A DNA stretch of 43,465 nucleotides from Pseudomonadota bacterium (GTDB lineage: Bacteria; Campylobacterota; Campylobacteria; Campylobacterales; Sulfurospirillaceae): NCBI GenBank assembly GCA_017860615.1, contig JAGDMU010000015.1:1-43465 (forward strand). The letters are read 5' to 3'. The translations under genes and the position numbers were made by a program. This document shows positions 42,389-43,465 of this stretch, piece after piece (position 1 is the first letter of the stretch; each line of letters begins with the position of its first letter). The notes beneath the pieces are model-generated. The model was not told where the DNA came from and made no database searches. It worked only from the letters and a program-made list of their open reading frames with translations.

Positions 42389-42446
42389 AATTCATCCCAT
42401 TCTACTACTTCATCTATTTTAATTTAAATAATAAAAAGGAGACTCT

Positions 42447-43465
42447 ATGAAAGTTTCGATTAAAAAAAGTATTTTAGAAAACATGTTACTGAACATTCAA
42501 CCCTATTTAGAAAAAAAAGATTTGAGTCAGATTACATCTCATGTTTTACTCATAACCGAAGAGGGACAATTTACGCTTAAAGCAACCGATTATGAGATTG
42601 GTCTTTCTTACCATACTCCTGAAATCAAAATCGTTACAGAAGGCAATGCAACCGCTAATGGTAAAAAGCTTTTAGATATTATTAAAAGTTTAAAAGATGA
42701 CGAAGTTGTTTTAGAAACGATCAATGATTACCTCTACATCAAACAGAATAGCTCCAAATTTAAACTTCCGATGCTTAACCCAAGTGATTTCCCACCTTTC
42801 CCAGAAATTGCCAACAAACCAAAATTTGACATCAATAGCAACACGCTGGTTCGCTCCATTAAAAAGATAGCTCCAGCTATTGACAGCAATAACCCAAAAT
42901 TTGAACTTAATGGCTCTTTGATTGATATTAAAGATAACAGTATCAATTTAGTCGCTACAGATACAAAACGTCTTGCTATTATGCAGCTTGAACAACCAAC
43001 TGAACATAACTTTACACTGATCATTCCTAAAAAAGCTATTAGTGAAATTCAAAAACTCTTTTTTGACAATATTGAAATTTTTTACGATGAAAATACTCTT
43101 ATTGCTTCATCAGCTCATTTTACGTTTTACACAAAACTCATCAATGGAAAATTTCCTGATTACCAACGCATCATTCCTAAAACTAAAAACTACAGAATTT
43201 TACTCAATCGTGAATCTATGATTGATGCTATTAAACAAATTTCGATTATCTCTCCTGAAATTAAAATCACCTTTAAACCTGAAAAAATTGTCTTTGAAAG
43301 TTTAAATGATGATAATATTGAAGCAAAAACAGAAATTGATTTTAAAACGGGACTTGATAGCGATATCTACCTTGCAGTTAACAGTCGTTATATTTTAGAT
43401 TTTTTATCCAATATCGAAAATAGTAACTTTACCTTAGGTTTCAATGACAGTGGTCTTCCTTTCAC
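42447..43465 (+). CDS. dnaN: DNA polymerase III beta subunit (sliding clamp), 3' end beyond the window
   Basis: The frame is open for 339 codons from the ATG (site AAAAAGGAG) to the window edge, with no stop. A typical beta clamp is about 355-375 residues, so only the last part of domain 3 is missing. Recognisable segments are the start MKVSIKKSILENMLLNIQPY, FTLKATDYEIGLS, KLPMLNPSDFPPFPE (domain 1 end), LVATDTKRLAI (domain 2) and FPDYQRIIPK. The clamp encircles DNA and tethers polymerase III. The position directly after dnaA is the common bacterial order. Confidence 0.97.
   Translation, partial: MKVSIKKSILENMLLNIQPYLEKKDLSQITSHVLLITEEGQFTLKATDYEIGLSYHTPEIKIVTEGNATANGKKLLDIIKSLKDDEVVLETINDYLYIKQNSSKFKLPMLNPSDFPPFPEIANKPKFDINSNTLVRSIKKIAPAIDSNNPKFELNGSLIDIKDNSINLVATDTKRLAIMQLEQPTEHNFTLIIPKKAISEIQKLFFDNIEIFYDENTLIASSAHFTFYTKLINGKFPDYQRIIPKTKNYRILLNRESMIDAIKQISIISPEIKITFKPEKIVFESLNDDNIEAKTEIDFKTGLDSDIYLAVNSRYILDFLSNIENSNFTLGFNDSGLPF

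Overview
The window looks like a chromosomal segment of a campylobacterotal (epsilonproteobacterial) bacterium, most likely Sulfurospirillum or a close relative. This is inferred from the low-GC coding, the secG-frr-pyrE and fliK-flgD-flgE gene orders, sigma-54-type flagellar promoters, the ruvC/dnaA/dnaN arrangement, DnaA boxes with a TTCACA core, and a polysulfide/thiosulfate reductase operon. No database search was possible. The right end carries the chromosomal origin. No tRNA, rRNA, CRISPR array or insertion sequence was seen.

Layout. Positions 1-7500: a Bax-inhibitor-1 family membrane protein; a minus-strand molybdoenzyme operon (PsrA/PhsA-type catalytic subunit, FeS subunit, NrfD-type anchor) ending in a lipoprotein with three rhodanese domains; and a BioC-like methyltransferase. 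Positions 7729-17089: a plus-strand signalling and surface-protein cluster. It holds two paralogous secreted FecR-domain proteins with a TbpB-like C-terminal barrel, a Slam-like TPR plus outer-membrane barrel protein, a CHASE2 adenylate cyclase, and a class II cyclic-nucleotide-phosphodiesterase-like/GAF/HD-GYP fusion. Positions 17076-24773: a type I secretion system (outer-membrane protein, adaptor, ABC exporter) on the minus strand, divergent from a serralysin-like RTX metalloprotease that is its obvious cargo. Positions 24922-28985: secG, a polysaccharide deacetylase, frr, pyrE, an RDD protein and an MFS transporter. Positions 28969-32842 (minus): a LemA/DUF3137/FliL-like cluster and typA. 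Positions 33060-39664: fliK, flgD and two flgE-type genes. Positions 39721-43465: thyX, ruvC, oriC, dnaA and a dnaN that runs off the window.

The strongest candidate for an undescribed system is the 7.7-17.1 kb cluster. Its genes would place a FecR-type module outside the cell through a Slam/type XI-like outer-membrane translocon. Next to that lie a receptor cyclase that should make cAMP and one polypeptide that may hydrolyse both cAMP (metallo-beta-lactamase-fold domain) and c-di-GMP (HD-GYP domain). The four downstream genes are packed with -1 to +3 nt spacing, so they are probably co-transcribed. The joint function is inference from architecture and gene order. The adjacent RTX protease and its exporter may be an output of the same locus, but the sequence shows only proximity.
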